Of a stretch of DNA of 64,000 bases, positions 31,836 to 40,175 are shown in pieces. Each line of letters begins with the position of its first letter. Positions within the stretch are counted from its first letter, which is position 1. This stretch comes from Lachnospiraceae bacterium YSD2013 (GTDB lineage: Bacteria; Bacillota; Clostridia; Lachnospirales; Lachnospiraceae), in the NCBI GenBank assembly GCA_900100895.1, contig FMTX01000007.1:1-64000 (forward strand), written 5' to 3'. The translations under genes were made by a program, and so were the position numbers. The notes under the pieces are model-generated. The model saw only the letters and a program-made list of their open reading frames with translations, searched no databases and was not told the origin of the DNA.

Positions 31836-32870
31836 TTATATGGTCAAGTTAATCAAATACTTTTCCAAGCCTAACTTAATATGCTCATTGGCGCACATTA
31901 TCGGCTTGGGCAAGTTATAGTCTCCCGTATGTGCATAGTTTACTATTTTGCATCTGGTCACCATGCAATAATCATATCTGCCGCAACCGTCGCATGACTT
32001 GTTTCTTTCATGCCCCACCTTCTCTATTTCTTCAAGAAGCTCGCAATTATCGCATCCCGCCTCAACATTGCCAAGCAGAAACGCCTTATTGAAAGCAACT
32101 TCCATGCACGGATATATGTTTCCTTCCGGCGTAATGGAAAAAGAAGTCTTACCGCCACCGCACAAAGTATTCTTTGTCTTTGTTGCGGCAGTACCAATCA
32201 TTGCCGTCCTTATGGTTATATTTTCTTTTTCCTTTTCTTTGATATAGATTGCCACCTTCTTCATTTCATTCATATATTCGGCGAGCATTTCACTCGTCCA
32301 TACATCGGATGTAAAGTCCAAAAAAGGATCTATATTTCTTATTCCCAACTCCGAAAGGCTTATAAAATTGGTATATATGTTCTTATATGTGTCAGGAGTG
32401 ACAGTCATTCTTGCAGTCAAATTGGGCATATATTTAAGAAGCAGCTTCACTTTTTCAAGCACTCTTTGATATGTTCCTTTTCCGCCTTTATCGATTCTGT
32501 TTCTGTCGTGTTCTTCTTCCGTTCCGTCCATGCTCACGCTTAGTGCATCAATTTTGCGAAGAAAAGGCAACATTTCTTCTTTTATTAACGTTGCGTTCGT
32601 CGTCATGAAGTAACCTATCTTGCATGGCTGTGTCTCAAGTTCATCCATGATAAATTTGATTACTTCTGTATTTAATAACGGTTCTCCGCCGTGAAATCGA
32701 ATAATGACATACTCAAGTTTGTTTTCCTTTATCTTGTTTTTGATAAATTCCACAGTTTTTTCAGCAACTTCACGAGTCATTACTGCCCTGTTAAAATGTT
32801 TTTCATAGCAATAAGTACAGTTCAAATTACACTCTGTGGTAACTACTATGGTGAAAGACGTCTTTTTCAT
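31836..32870 (-). CDS. Radical SAM/SPASM peptide maturase 1
   Basis: The 344-residue protein has the radical SAM cluster motif C-N-L-N-C-T-Y-C (Cys14, 18, 21) and a C-terminal SPASM region with about eight Cys: C-G-G-G, I-Y-P-C-M-E, C-D-N-C, C-D-G-C-G, C-M-V-T-R-C-K and a last M-C. These bind auxiliary Fe-S clusters. It lacks an N-terminal recognition domain. It starts 5 bp after the other radical SAM gene, so the two are translationally coupled. It probably modifies the Cys-rich precursor whose gene starts 42 bp downstream. Confidence 0.9.
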   Translation of the reverse strand: MKKTSFTIVVTTECNLNCTYCYEKHFNRAVMTREVAEKTVEFIKNKIKENKLEYVIIRFHGGEPLLNTEVIKFIMDELETQPCKIGYFMTTNATLIKEEMLPFLRKIDALSVSMDGTEEEHDRNRIDKGGKGTYQRVLEKVKLLLKYMPNLTARMTVTPDTYKNIYTNFISLSELGIRNIDPFLDFTSDVWTSEMLAEYMNEMKKVAIYIKEKEKENITIRTAMIGTAATKTKNTLCGGGKTSFSITPEGNIYPCMEVAFNKAFLLGNVEAGCDNCELLEEIEKVGHERNKSCDGCGRYDYCMVTRCKIVNYAHTGDYNLPKPIMCANEHIKLGLEKYLINLTI

Positions 32871-32875
32871 ACCAC

Positions 32876-34162
32876 TTACACCCGTTCATACTTCTCTCCC
32901 CAGATAATGGGAGTCAGGAAAGCCTTCATTCCCTCACAATAACGGGAATAATCGGCGTTTTCATTCAGGTAATCCATTGTTGCATATGGACACGTCCAGC
33001 AAAAATATCGAAGATTGCACTCCTTACAGATTTCTTCGTAGTACGGATTGAATTTGAAAAACGACATTTCGTTATCATCAGTCGAATTCATGCGCCCTTT
33101 CAAAAAGTCATACAAAGAATCTATTTCAATAACGTTGCCAATTTTCTTCATACATGCAGTAAAGGTATTGCACGGATATATGTCTCCGCATTCATCTATA
33201 TTTATTACTCGAATTCCGGCTTTGCATGAGCATGCTTTGGTAGCACTCCTTGCCTTCTCGGCGGGAATCTCTGCCATCTCCGTTAATTGAGTATTCTTTT
33301 CCAAGCTTCGCAAGTATCCTTCATTTTCTTTGGCTCTTCCCATGTAAGAAAGCCTTCTTATCATCGGAGTGACATTTAATCTCTTACATAGCTCGTTAAA
33401 CTTTCGGTCGCTTTCCACATCATTTCCGAGAGAAACCATCGAAAGGGCAATCTTACTCATCCCGTTCTTTTGAAGTAATTCGATACTTTTCAGCACACGC
33501 CCGTATACATTTTTGCCTCTGATTCTCCTACAGGTTTCTTCATCGTAACCATCAAGACTGATATCAACATCCTCTACACAATCAACAATCTCCCTGACGT
33601 TGCTCTCTGTAATCAGCAAGGCATTCGTCATAAGTGAAATCTCAATTTTTTTGTCTGCCTTTTTTATATAACGAAGTATTTCCAAAAAATCTTTTCTTAC
33701 CAAGGGCTCTCCACCCGACAAAATAATAGTCTTCACGCGGCAAGACACAAGTTTATCGATAATAGCCTTTATGTCGTCTGTACTCAAAGGGTCTTCACCG
33801 GCCATTCCCGTAGCACTTGCAATACAGTGCTTACACTGTAAATTACACCTGTTCGTCAAAGAAAACTGAACACTTTCCAGATATGGCTCTTCTTCCCTCT
33901 CTCTTTGAGCCACGTCTGTCACGACGCCAATTCTTTGTAATCCGTCAATAAGTTTTTGGATATATGCTTTGTCATTCTCATCCATAAAGCACTCCAAAAA
34001 TCCATCAGCAGAAAGTCCTGCGTCAATGCCCTTCAGCAAATATTCATAGCATTCCCTTGAAAATCTCATCCACTTACCACTAAATCGGTTTACAGCCACT
34101 ACCTGCCCTTCATCAAACAGGAATTTCGCAGTCTTTGAGAAACACAAAGTATCTTTACCCAT
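32876..34162 (-). CDS. Radical SAM/SPASM peptide maturase 2 with PqqD-like N-terminus
   Basis: The 428-residue protein has an N-terminal domain (about 1-85) of PqqD-like type, the RiPP recognition element that holds leader peptides, then the radical SAM motif C-N-L-Q-C-K-H-C (Cys106, 110, 113) and a SPASM tail with C-S-C-K, I-Y-P-C-N-T, C-K-E-C-N, F-C-W-T-C and a final C-E-G-M. ATG 34162 was chosen because AAGGGG lies 6 bp upstream; an earlier TTG at 34180 overlaps that site. It is the first gene of the minus-strand cluster. Confidence 0.9.
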   Translation of the reverse strand: MGKDTLCFSKTAKFLFDEGQVVAVNRFSGKWMRFSRECYEYLLKGIDAGLSADGFLECFMDENDKAYIQKLIDGLQRIGVVTDVAQREREEEPYLESVQFSLTNRCNLQCKHCIASATGMAGEDPLSTDDIKAIIDKLVSCRVKTIILSGGEPLVRKDFLEILRYIKKADKKIEISLMTNALLITESNVREIVDCVEDVDISLDGYDEETCRRIRGKNVYGRVLKSIELLQKNGMSKIALSMVSLGNDVESDRKFNELCKRLNVTPMIRRLSYMGRAKENEGYLRSLEKNTQLTEMAEIPAEKARSATKACSCKAGIRVINIDECGDIYPCNTFTACMKKIGNVIEIDSLYDFLKGRMNSTDDNEMSFFKFNPYYEEICKECNLRYFCWTCPYATMDYLNENADYSRYCEGMKAFLTPIIWGEKYERV

Positions 34163-34431
34163 ATAAACCCCTTCGTACAATCCTTATTCGCAATATGTTG
34201 TATCCATTACATGTGATTATGGTGTGTATTTGCACCGTATAGTCTCTATTACTAATTATGCATATGTCTACATTGCTTGCTAATCACCCTAAATAGCTCG
34301 TATTTCGTATTTATGCAACATTTCTACTCATGTTAGGCACTAGTATATATTGCATAGATATATATGTCAATTCCTAATTGTGAATTATTATGCCTTTCTT
34401 TCACTGCAATTAAAAATATTTCAAAAACACG
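34163..34431. other. AT-rich divergent intergenic region
   Basis: It must contain the promoter of the radical SAM cluster. Several ATATAT/TGCAT-type repeats occur around 34340-34370 and a GGTG-CACC bit around 34219-34234, but no convincing -35/-10 pair was found. No gene seen. Confidence 0.5.
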
Positions 34432-34488
34432 TTGACATTTCTTTTGTAATGGTGTATTACTGTATTAAGCGATTAACACAGTAATACA
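34432..34488 (+). promoter_or_regulatory. Promoter and YtrA-type operator of the GntR-ABC operon
   Basis: TTGACA (34432-34437), 17-bp spacer, TATTAC (34455-34460). Overlapping it is a long palindrome, 34453-34488, with 16-bp arms starting TGTATTACTGT and ending ACAGTAATACA (one mismatch, 4-nt centre). This is the usual autoregulatory operator of YtrA-type GntR proteins. Confidence 0.85.
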
Positions 34489-34520
34489 GTGACACAGTTT
34501 CAAAGAAAGGAGAGTTTCTT

Positions 34521-34883
34521 ATGTGGGACTTTACAGAAGACAAGCCCATCTACTTACAGCTAACCGAGCAGATGTGCTTACGAATTGCCAACGGTACTTA
34601 CAAGCCCGGCGATAAGTTTCCATCGGTAAGAGATATAGCTACCGAGGCGGGAGTTAACCCCAATACCGTGCAGCGTGCTTTTGCGGAGCTTGAGCGAAGC
34701 GGAATCGTGTGTGCACAGAGGACCGCGGGGCGGTTCATTACCGAAGACAGTCAGATGATTTATAAATTACGTGAAGATCTGGCCAAAGAACATGCAGACA
34801 ATTATTTAAAGAAGATGGCAAGTTTAGGCTATAACCGCAATGAAGCGGCAGATTTTCTTTCGAAAGTAAAGGAGGAATTATGA
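34521..34883 (+). CDS. GntR-family regulator, YtrA subfamily
   Basis: The 120-residue protein has the GntR winged helix (P-I-Y-L-Q-L-T-E-Q-M, F-P-S-V-R-D-I-A-T-E-A-G-V-N-P-N-T-V-Q-R-A) and a short C-terminal dimerisation tail of about 40 residues, diagnostic of the YtrA subfamily. These regulators repress their own ABC-transporter operons and respond to cell-envelope stress in characterised cases. It is the first of three overlapping genes, with a strong AGGAG site and a clear operator. Its stop overlaps the next start by 4 bp. Confidence 0.93.
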   Translation: MWDFTEDKPIYLQLTEQMCLRIANGTYKPGDKFPSVRDIATEAGVNPNTVQRAFAELERSGIVCAQRTAGRFITEDSQMIYKLREDLAKEHADNYLKKMASLGYNRNEAADFLSKVKEEL

Positions 34884-35578
34884 GTATAATTGTTGAAGCC
34901 CGCGAATTGACCAAGCGTTACGGCGCAGACACCGCGGTAGACCACTTAGACCTTACACTCGAAAAAGGTCAGATAATCGGCTTACTTGGCCCCAACGGAA
35001 GCGGCAAGACCACTTTCATTAAAATGATTAACGGATTACTTACCCCCACATCGGGCATTATTTTGATTAACGGCGAGAAGCCCGGAGTTAACAGCAAGAG
35101 AATTACTTCGTACCTTCCCGAGAGATGTGCTCTTCCTGACTGGATGAGAATTGATGACCTTGTTAAGATGTACTGTGATTTCTTCACAGACTTTAACAGG
35201 GAGAAAGCAAGAAACATGCTTGCAGATCTTCACCTTGATGAGAAGAAGACTTACAAGACTCTTTCAAAGGGTAACAGAGAAAAGGTTCAGTTAATTCTTG
35301 CCATGGCTCGTGAAGCCGAGCTTTACTGCTTAGATGAGCCCATCGGCGGCGTCGATCCCGCAGCAAGAGATTACATCTTAAGAACCATCTTACAGAATTA
35401 CAACGAGGAAGCCGCAGTGCTTATTTCAACCCACCTTATTCAGGATGTTGAGAGTACCCTCGACAGAGCCCTCTTCCTCAAAGAAGGCACCCTCGTACTT
35501 AATGACACCGTAGACAACATCAGAGAAAAGCGCGGCAAATCCGTTGATGCTTTGTTCAGGGAGGTATTCGCATGTTAG
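34880..35578 (+). CDS. ABC transporter ATP-binding protein (YtrB-like)
   Basis: The 232-residue protein has Walker A G-P-N-G-S-G-K-T-T at about 39, a weak signature region L-S-K-G-N-R-E-K-V at about 130 in place of LSGGQ, Walker B Y-C-L-D-E-P-I-G-G-V-D and the H-loop S-T-H-L. The LSKGN signature is typical of this subfamily, as in YtrB-like and bacteriocin-related transporters. It overlaps the regulator by 4 bp and the permease by 7 bp, so translation is coupled. Substrate unknown. Confidence 0.92.
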   Translation: MSIIVEARELTKRYGADTAVDHLDLTLEKGQIIGLLGPNGSGKTTFIKMINGLLTPTSGIILINGEKPGVNSKRITSYLPERCALPDWMRIDDLVKMYCDFFTDFNREKARNMLADLHLDEKKTYKTLSKGNREKVQLILAMAREAELYCLDEPIGGVDPAARDYILRTILQNYNEEAAVLISTHLIQDVESTLDRALFLKEGTLVLNDTVDNIREKRGKSVDALFREVFAC

Positions 35579-36375
35579 GTAAATTGATTAAATATGACTT
35601 AAAGGCTTTAAGCCGCTTTGTTTTACCGCTCTTTGCAGTGCTTATCGGTTCATCGATTGCTTTAAGAATATGCGTCGAAATTTTCAAATTCGACGGTGCA
35701 GGCAGTAATATTATTGCTTCTATTCTGGTCTTCGTAATTGCTTTTGTATATGTTATTTCCCTTTTGGGATGCGGATTCGCAGTATATATTATGATTGCGC
35801 TTAATTACCACAAGTCACTCATGTCTGACAGAGGATACTTCTATCTTACTCTCCCTGTTACACATGACATGCACCTTATCAGCAAGCTTTTGGCCGGTGC
35901 CGCTGTAATAATTTTGTCGGCTGTTGCATTTGTTGTCTCCTTCTTACCTTTATTCGTAGGCAACATTGCTTTACCCGATGTACTTAAGTTTATCAGCGAT
36001 GGCTGGGAGTTAATCCGCACATATATGCTTGCCAAGAATGGTGTATTGATTATTATCCTTACCGTTTTTGTGGCACTCTTCGGTTCGCAGATAGTTATTT
36101 TCTTCTGCATTACCCTCGGTCAGCTTATGCCCAACCACAGAATTTTAGGTGCGTTCCTTGCTTTTATCGGCCACCTGATTCTTTCAAGAACCATCAGCTC
36201 CATCTTTGCGAGTATCGGTTTCAAAAATACGCTTATCGACATTTACGATATGGACATTTTGGCAGAGACGCTCTCCTCAGTCCTTCTTACTACGATTATC
36301 TACTACGTGGTAATATACGCTATCGAGTATGTCGCTACACGCATGGTTCTTAAATATAAACTCAACATCGAGTAA
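35572..36375 (+). CDS. ABC-2-type permease
   Basis: The 267-residue protein has six hydrophobic segments and the layout of ABC-2 permeases found with YtrA regulators. Its start overlaps the ATPase gene by 7 bp. There is no motif that names the substrate; cell-envelope antibiotics, bacteriocins or lipids are the usual suggestions for such operons. It lies next to the RiPP-type cluster but on the other strand, so an immunity role is conceivable and untested. A terminator follows. Confidence 0.85.
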   Translation: MLGKLIKYDLKALSRFVLPLFAVLIGSSIALRICVEIFKFDGAGSNIIASILVFVIAFVYVISLLGCGFAVYIMIALNYHKSLMSDRGYFYLTLPVTHDMHLISKLLAGAAVIILSAVAFVVSFLPLFVGNIALPDVLKFISDGWELIRTYMLAKNGVLIIILTVFVALFGSQIVIFFCITLGQLMPNHRILGAFLAFIGHLILSRTISSIFASIGFKNTLIDIYDMDILAETLSSVLLTTIIYYVVIYAIEYVATRMVLKYKLNIE

Positions 36376-36394
36376 CTCATACAACACTTAAACA

Positions 36395-36430
36395 GGCGGG
36401 GCAGGCTTTGTCTATCTGCCCTGCCCTTTT
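36395..36430 (+). terminator. Rho-independent terminator
   Basis: A GC-rich stem (GGCGGGGCAG / CTGCCCTGCC region) is followed by TTTTTAT after the permease gene. Confidence 0.75.
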
Positions 36431-36454
36431 TATGCCTAAAATAGGGGATATGTC

Positions 36455-37405
36455 ATGAAAAAAGCATTAAAAATTGCCGGCAAAGTATTGCTTGGATTAC
36501 TTATAGCAGTCGTAGCACTTCTTGCCTGCATATTTATTTATAACAGAATAGAGCTTGGCGGCGACCGCAAGCTGATTGCCAATCAGCAGATTTCTCAGAT
36601 GGTAGATGTCGACGGCAAAAAAATGAGTATCTACGCATCCGGAGAAGGCGACCACACTCTTGTCTTTCTCGCAGGTTCCGGTGCTACCGCTCCGGTTCTT
36701 GATTTTAAGCCCTTTTCTGAGCAGTTTGATAAAACTTACCGAATCGTCATTGCAGAAAAGTTCGGATACGGTTTCAGCGATGAATATGACGGTTCAAGAA
36801 ACGTAGAGACAAGGGTAAGACAATACAGAACGGCCATGAAAGCAGCCGGCGTGCAGGCGCCCTACATTCTCTGCCCACATTCATATTCAGGGCTTGAAGC
36901 CATTTACTGGGCTCAGAACTACCCCGAGGAAGTAGAAGCCATCATAGGTCTCGATATGGCTCTTCCTCGCGCTTATGATTCTTTTGACGACAAGCTTGTT
37001 TCGAGCATTAGGTCAAGTAACACATTCAAAAGAATGCTTAATACACTCGGTATTGTAAGAGTGCTTGTGAACGGATTTCTTCCCAAGGACGAGCCCGCAG
37101 AAGTGCAAGCGCTGATTAAGTCTATTATCTGCAGAAGCTACTGCAATAAGACTGTATCTGCCGAATCCGAATACATCTTTGATGACATTAAGACCTTAGA
37201 CAGCAATCCCATCCCCGATATTCCTACCCTTCTGATTGTTTCCGACGGAACCGTGGCAGAAGGCTGGATTGATATTCAAAAGGATTACGCGTCAAAGCTT
37301 ACGAACGTAACTACCCTCTTCTTAAACTGCGGCCATAGCGTTTACAACCTCGAGCCTGAAAAGTGTGCGAAAGCAATACGAGAATTCATTGAATCCTTGA
37401 AGTAA
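36455..37405 (+). CDS. Membrane-anchored alpha/beta hydrolase
   Basis: The 316-residue protein has an N-terminal membrane anchor (about 10-30, no lipobox), then an alpha/beta hydrolase fold with the nucleophile in P-H-S-Y-S-G (Ser143), the oxyanion region F-L-A-G-S-G-A at about 71-77, and the catalytic His in C-G-H-S-V-Y near the end. The body is probably outside the cell. Substrate unknown; lipase-like or peptidase-like roles are both possible. It follows the ABC operon by about 80 bp, beyond a terminator. Confidence 0.87.
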   Translation: MKKALKIAGKVLLGLLIAVVALLACIFIYNRIELGGDRKLIANQQISQMVDVDGKKMSIYASGEGDHTLVFLAGSGATAPVLDFKPFSEQFDKTYRIVIAEKFGYGFSDEYDGSRNVETRVRQYRTAMKAAGVQAPYILCPHSYSGLEAIYWAQNYPEEVEAIIGLDMALPRAYDSFDDKLVSSIRSSNTFKRMLNTLGIVRVLVNGFLPKDEPAEVQALIKSIICRSYCNKTVSAESEYIFDDIKTLDSNPIPDIPTLLIVSDGTVAEGWIDIQKDYASKLTNVTTLFLNCGHSVYNLEPEKCAKAIREFIESLK

Positions 37406-37489
37406 TTGCTGTAAAATAACCCTTGTACCAAGAATAAATTGGGCTTCGGCCGATGCTCCTTACCCTGAGCAATCCAAATCGGCTGATGA

Positions 37490-37972
37490 ATGGTGGTTAT
37501 GAAGACTCGTTCGAATTTTAAAAACTTTCTTTTTCTGATGCTTCACTGGCTCATTGCAGATGCGGTAGTGTTGCTCGGATTTTTGATTCAGTTATCCTTC
37601 CCGAAGGACCCGGAGCCTGATGTTATGGCCTCGCTTTTGGGCAATAAGGTTTATTACCTTAACATTCCGCTTTACATCGTCGGTTGGGTAATCATTCTTG
37701 TAGGCTACTTCCTCGTATGGAAGCTTTGGTTAAGCGTTGACTGGAAGCGTTTCAAGGGGCAGCCCGCAGGCTGGATTGTCGGCGGTATCGTGCTGTCGCT
37801 TATCAATCACTTTATCCAGTTTATATTGTTCTTCCTGATTACCTATCTCCGCCTCCCCTGGGGCTATTACGGAGGACCTTACAAGTGGGTGGGAAGAAGC
37901 ATTATCGTAGTATTGCTGATCCTGCTTATCATGCCGCTTTGGTTCTTTATCAGAAAGGAAAAAGAAGCATAA
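37490..37972 (+). CDS. Four-helix membrane protein, unknown function
   Basis: Up to 160 residues with four hydrophobic segments (around 12-32, 56-76, 93-118 and 132-152). ATG 37490 and ATG 37499 are both possible; neither has a strong ribosome site, and the upstream 45 bp can form GCTC/GAGC hairpins, so translation may be controlled. No family was recognised. It lies between the hydrolase gene and a terminator. Confidence 0.6.
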   Translation: MVVMKTRSNFKNFLFLMLHWLIADAVVLLGFLIQLSFPKDPEPDVMASLLGNKVYYLNIPLYIVGWVIILVGYFLVWKLWLSVDWKRFKGQPAGWIVGGIVLSLINHFIQFILFFLITYLRLPWGYYGGPYKWVGRSIIVVLLILLIMPLWFFIRKEKEA

Positions 37973-37978
37973 AGATAA

Positions 37979-38016
37979 CCCGGTGCACTCTCGTGTGAAG
38001 TGTACCGGGCTTTTTT
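37979..38016 (+). terminator. Rho-independent terminator
   Basis: CCCGGTGCACT / AGTGTACCGGG is the stem, followed by CTTTTTTAT. Confidence 0.88.
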
Positions 38017-38029
38017 ATGTTCTGAATTC

Positions 38030-38950
38030 TTATAACCACTTTTTCTTTTTAAAGAAAGTGATGCTTATGATTACTATAAGCACGCTGATACCTATTACCG
38101 TCGGATAGGCCCAGGGGCGCTCAAGCTCGGGCATATACTTAAAGTTCATGCCGTACCAGCCTACGATGAGGGTAAGGGGCATGAAGATTGTTGCCACGAT
38201 GGTAAGAACTGTGGATATCTTGTTCTGACGAACTTCGAGCTGTGTATGGTAAAGGTCACGCACCTGCATTACACGCTCGCGCATGGATGTGGCAAGGTCG
38301 TTGAGTCGGTTGATTCTGTTTAAGAACATGTCAAAGAAACGAAGGTTCTTCTGGTGGAAGAATCCGTTTTCATTTTCCAAAAATTCCTGAATCAAATCCA
38401 TAAGCTGCTCGTAGTGGGTATGCATCTCAAGCACCTGTCCTCTGAAATCAAGAAGCGGCTCCATAACGTCGTCAATCTCGCCTTTGAGGATGCCGTCCTC
38501 CATTTCATCGAGCTGCTTGTCCAAGCATTCGAAGAACTTTAAGTCGTTCTCGACTATCCGCTCCAAGAAGTCATATATGAAACGTTCAAGCGAGGGGTCG
38601 CGCCACTTTCTGGTGGCCTTGACCTTGTCGATAATCGCCTGCGCGGTGCCGTCGTCATTGATGAAGGCTATACCCTTCTCGTCGAGGGCAAAAGAAAACT
38701 TGTGGTGCTCTCCGAAAAGATCTTTTCTGTCGGGTATCGAGAAGCATCCTGTAAGTGAATCGTAGTTCACAACCGCCTTGGTAAGGCCCGGATGCTCGTA
38801 CTCAACTTCCATATCGATACCCATATCAAAGAAGCTGTAGTTCTTATCAAATTCCTCGGCCGTTACTACCGCAACGTAGGGAAATTCGCGCTTGGTACAC
38901 TCCTCAATGGTTGAATCCTGTAAAAAATCTTTAATTAAGTAATAGGACAT
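38030..38950 (-). CDS. corA: CorA-family magnesium/divalent cation transporter
   Basis: The 306-residue protein has the large N-terminal cytoplasmic domain, a long helix (about 160-240), two C-terminal membrane helices and the hallmark G-M-N motif in W-Y-G-M-N-F at the end of the first one. It ends with a basic K-K-K-K-W-L tail. CorA pentamers import magnesium, though the ZntB-like branch moves other cations. A small membrane-protein gene lies 15 bp upstream on the same strand, probably in the same transcript. Confidence 0.94.
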   Translation of the reverse strand: MSYYLIKDFLQDSTIEECTKREFPYVAVVTAEEFDKNYSFFDMGIDMEVEYEHPGLTKAVVNYDSLTGCFSIPDRKDLFGEHHKFSFALDEKGIAFINDDGTAQAIIDKVKATRKWRDPSLERFIYDFLERIVENDLKFFECLDKQLDEMEDGILKGEIDDVMEPLLDFRGQVLEMHTHYEQLMDLIQEFLENENGFFHQKNLRFFDMFLNRINRLNDLATSMRERVMQVRDLYHTQLEVRQNKISTVLTIVATIFMPLTLIVGWYGMNFKYMPELERPWAYPTVIGISVLIVIISITFFKKKKWL

Positions 38951-38965
38951 TGTCGTACTATCCCC

Positions 38966-39226
38966 TTATCTGATATTGTTCTGTCTCTTTATCTCTACCG
39001 TAATCTTACGAAGCAGGAAGCTTATGCAGATTGCTACGATTGCAATTATAAGACAAGTATAGAATATGGGTCTTAACAAGGTTGCATACTCGTAAGGATC
39101 GAATATTCCGTCGCTGTGAAGTTTAATCGAATACCATATCCAAATTCCGGTGGATACGGCCGCAATCACCCAAAGGCAGATGCGTACGATAAAAAGTGTT
39201 TTAATCTGTTTTTTGGCTTTTTCCAT
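38966..39226 (-). CDS. Small two- to three-helix membrane protein
   Basis: The 86-residue protein starts at ATG 39226, 7 bp after GGAGG; an upstream frame to 39277 lacks a site. Two clear hydrophobic segments lie around 10-32 and 48-72. It has charged ends and no motif. It lies 15 bp upstream of corA on the same strand and may be a partner or simply share its transcript. Family not recognised. Confidence 0.65.
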   Translation of the reverse strand: MEKAKKQIKTLFIVRICLWVIAAVSTGIWIWYSIKLHSDGIFDPYEYATLLRPIFYTCLIIAIVAICISFLLRKITVEIKRQNNIR

Positions 39227-39304
39227 TTGTAACCTCCGTAACTCTCCCAATGTATAGTCACATGGCAATTGTACCATATTTTGCTTTCTTTGAAAAAATA
39301 AATC

Positions 39305-39337
39305 GGACCGTTACGCCTTTCGGTTACGTAACGGTCC
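39305..39337 (-). terminator. Rho-independent terminator
   Basis: On the minus strand GGACCGTTACG / CGTAACGGTCC is followed by GATTTATTTTTT. It ends the 39.3-40.0 kb GNAT gene. Confidence 0.85.
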
Positions 39338-39343
39338 ATCTAT

Positions 39344-40006
39344 TCAAATCTCCACTTCTTTTCGAGCCTCTCTTTGTCTGGCTCTGCTTTTCTTCATGTG
39401 CGTATCAATGGCCGTCCCCACAGCCATTCCCGCGCAGATGCCGAGGCTCAGTCCGACCCCTGTGTTCCCGTATGCTCCGCCAATGGCGCAGCCGATAGCC
39501 ATACCAAAACACATATAAACCGCCACCCAGGGTTCGGATTTAGATTTAACATATCTCATGCCTTCGGCTGAGACGCCGTCAGGCTTGAATTCAAGTTTCT
39601 CCAAAACTTTCTTGGCCGCATGGCAGTGGTCGGTTGCCGATGCTTCCACAAAAAATACTTCGGGACAATTGAATGCCCATCTTACAACCCTTCGCAGAGC
39701 CTCAGATGTGTATCCGTGTCCTTGATAAGCTTCAAATGTGTCGAACACCACTTCAAGAGTGTTGTCTTCCTGCGGACCGTTAAAGGCGATTACTCCGATA
39801 AAATCGTCGCCGTCGCGCAAGCACACCTTCCAAGGAGCGTACCAAATGCGCTGACTCTGATCGTCGGCGCAACTCTTCTCTCTCTCCGAGATTCGGTCGC
39901 GCAACCATTCATTGTCTGCGGATGCTTTGTAGGCGCTAATCTCCTCGGTGCTCATGGGCTGAATGTAAAGACGTTTGGTCTTTAATCTCGGTTCCCTGTC
40001 GTTCAT
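39344..40006 (-). CDS. GNAT acetyltransferase with C-terminal glycine-zipper membrane segments
   Basis: The 220-residue protein has a GNAT domain in residues 1-160, with L-K-T-K-R-L-Y-I at the start and the acetyl-CoA loop Y-Q-G-H-G-Y-T-S-E-A-L at about 94-104, of the RimJ/RimL kind. Residues about 165-207 are two hydrophobic, Gly-rich stretches (G-M-A-I-G-C-A-I-G-G and G-I-C-A-G-M-A-V-G) separated by a short turn, followed by a basic tail. This looks like a glycine-zipper hairpin anchoring the enzyme to the membrane. No frameshift seen. Substrate unknown. Confidence 0.82.
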   Translation of the reverse strand: MNDREPRLKTKRLYIQPMSTEEISAYKASADNEWLRDRISEREKSCADDQSQRIWYAPWKVCLRDGDDFIGVIAFNGPQEDNTLEVVFDTFEAYQGHGYTSEALRRVVRWAFNCPEVFFVEASATDHCHAAKKVLEKLEFKPDGVSAEGMRYVKSKSEPWVAVYMCFGMAIGCAIGGAYGNTGVGLSLGICAGMAVGTAIDTHMKKSRARQREARKEVEI

Positions 40007-40175
40007 TGTGTCTCCCCCCGATTATCCCATATGCTTCCAAGTATCATCCTCTTTCTCCACCATAAGATTACAATACTTTTGGATAGAGTTCCACAATGCT
40101 AACAATTACGTAACACTTTTTCTGTTTAACGAATTGCTGTATAATCATTTTGTTCAAAGAAAGCACGAGGAAACC

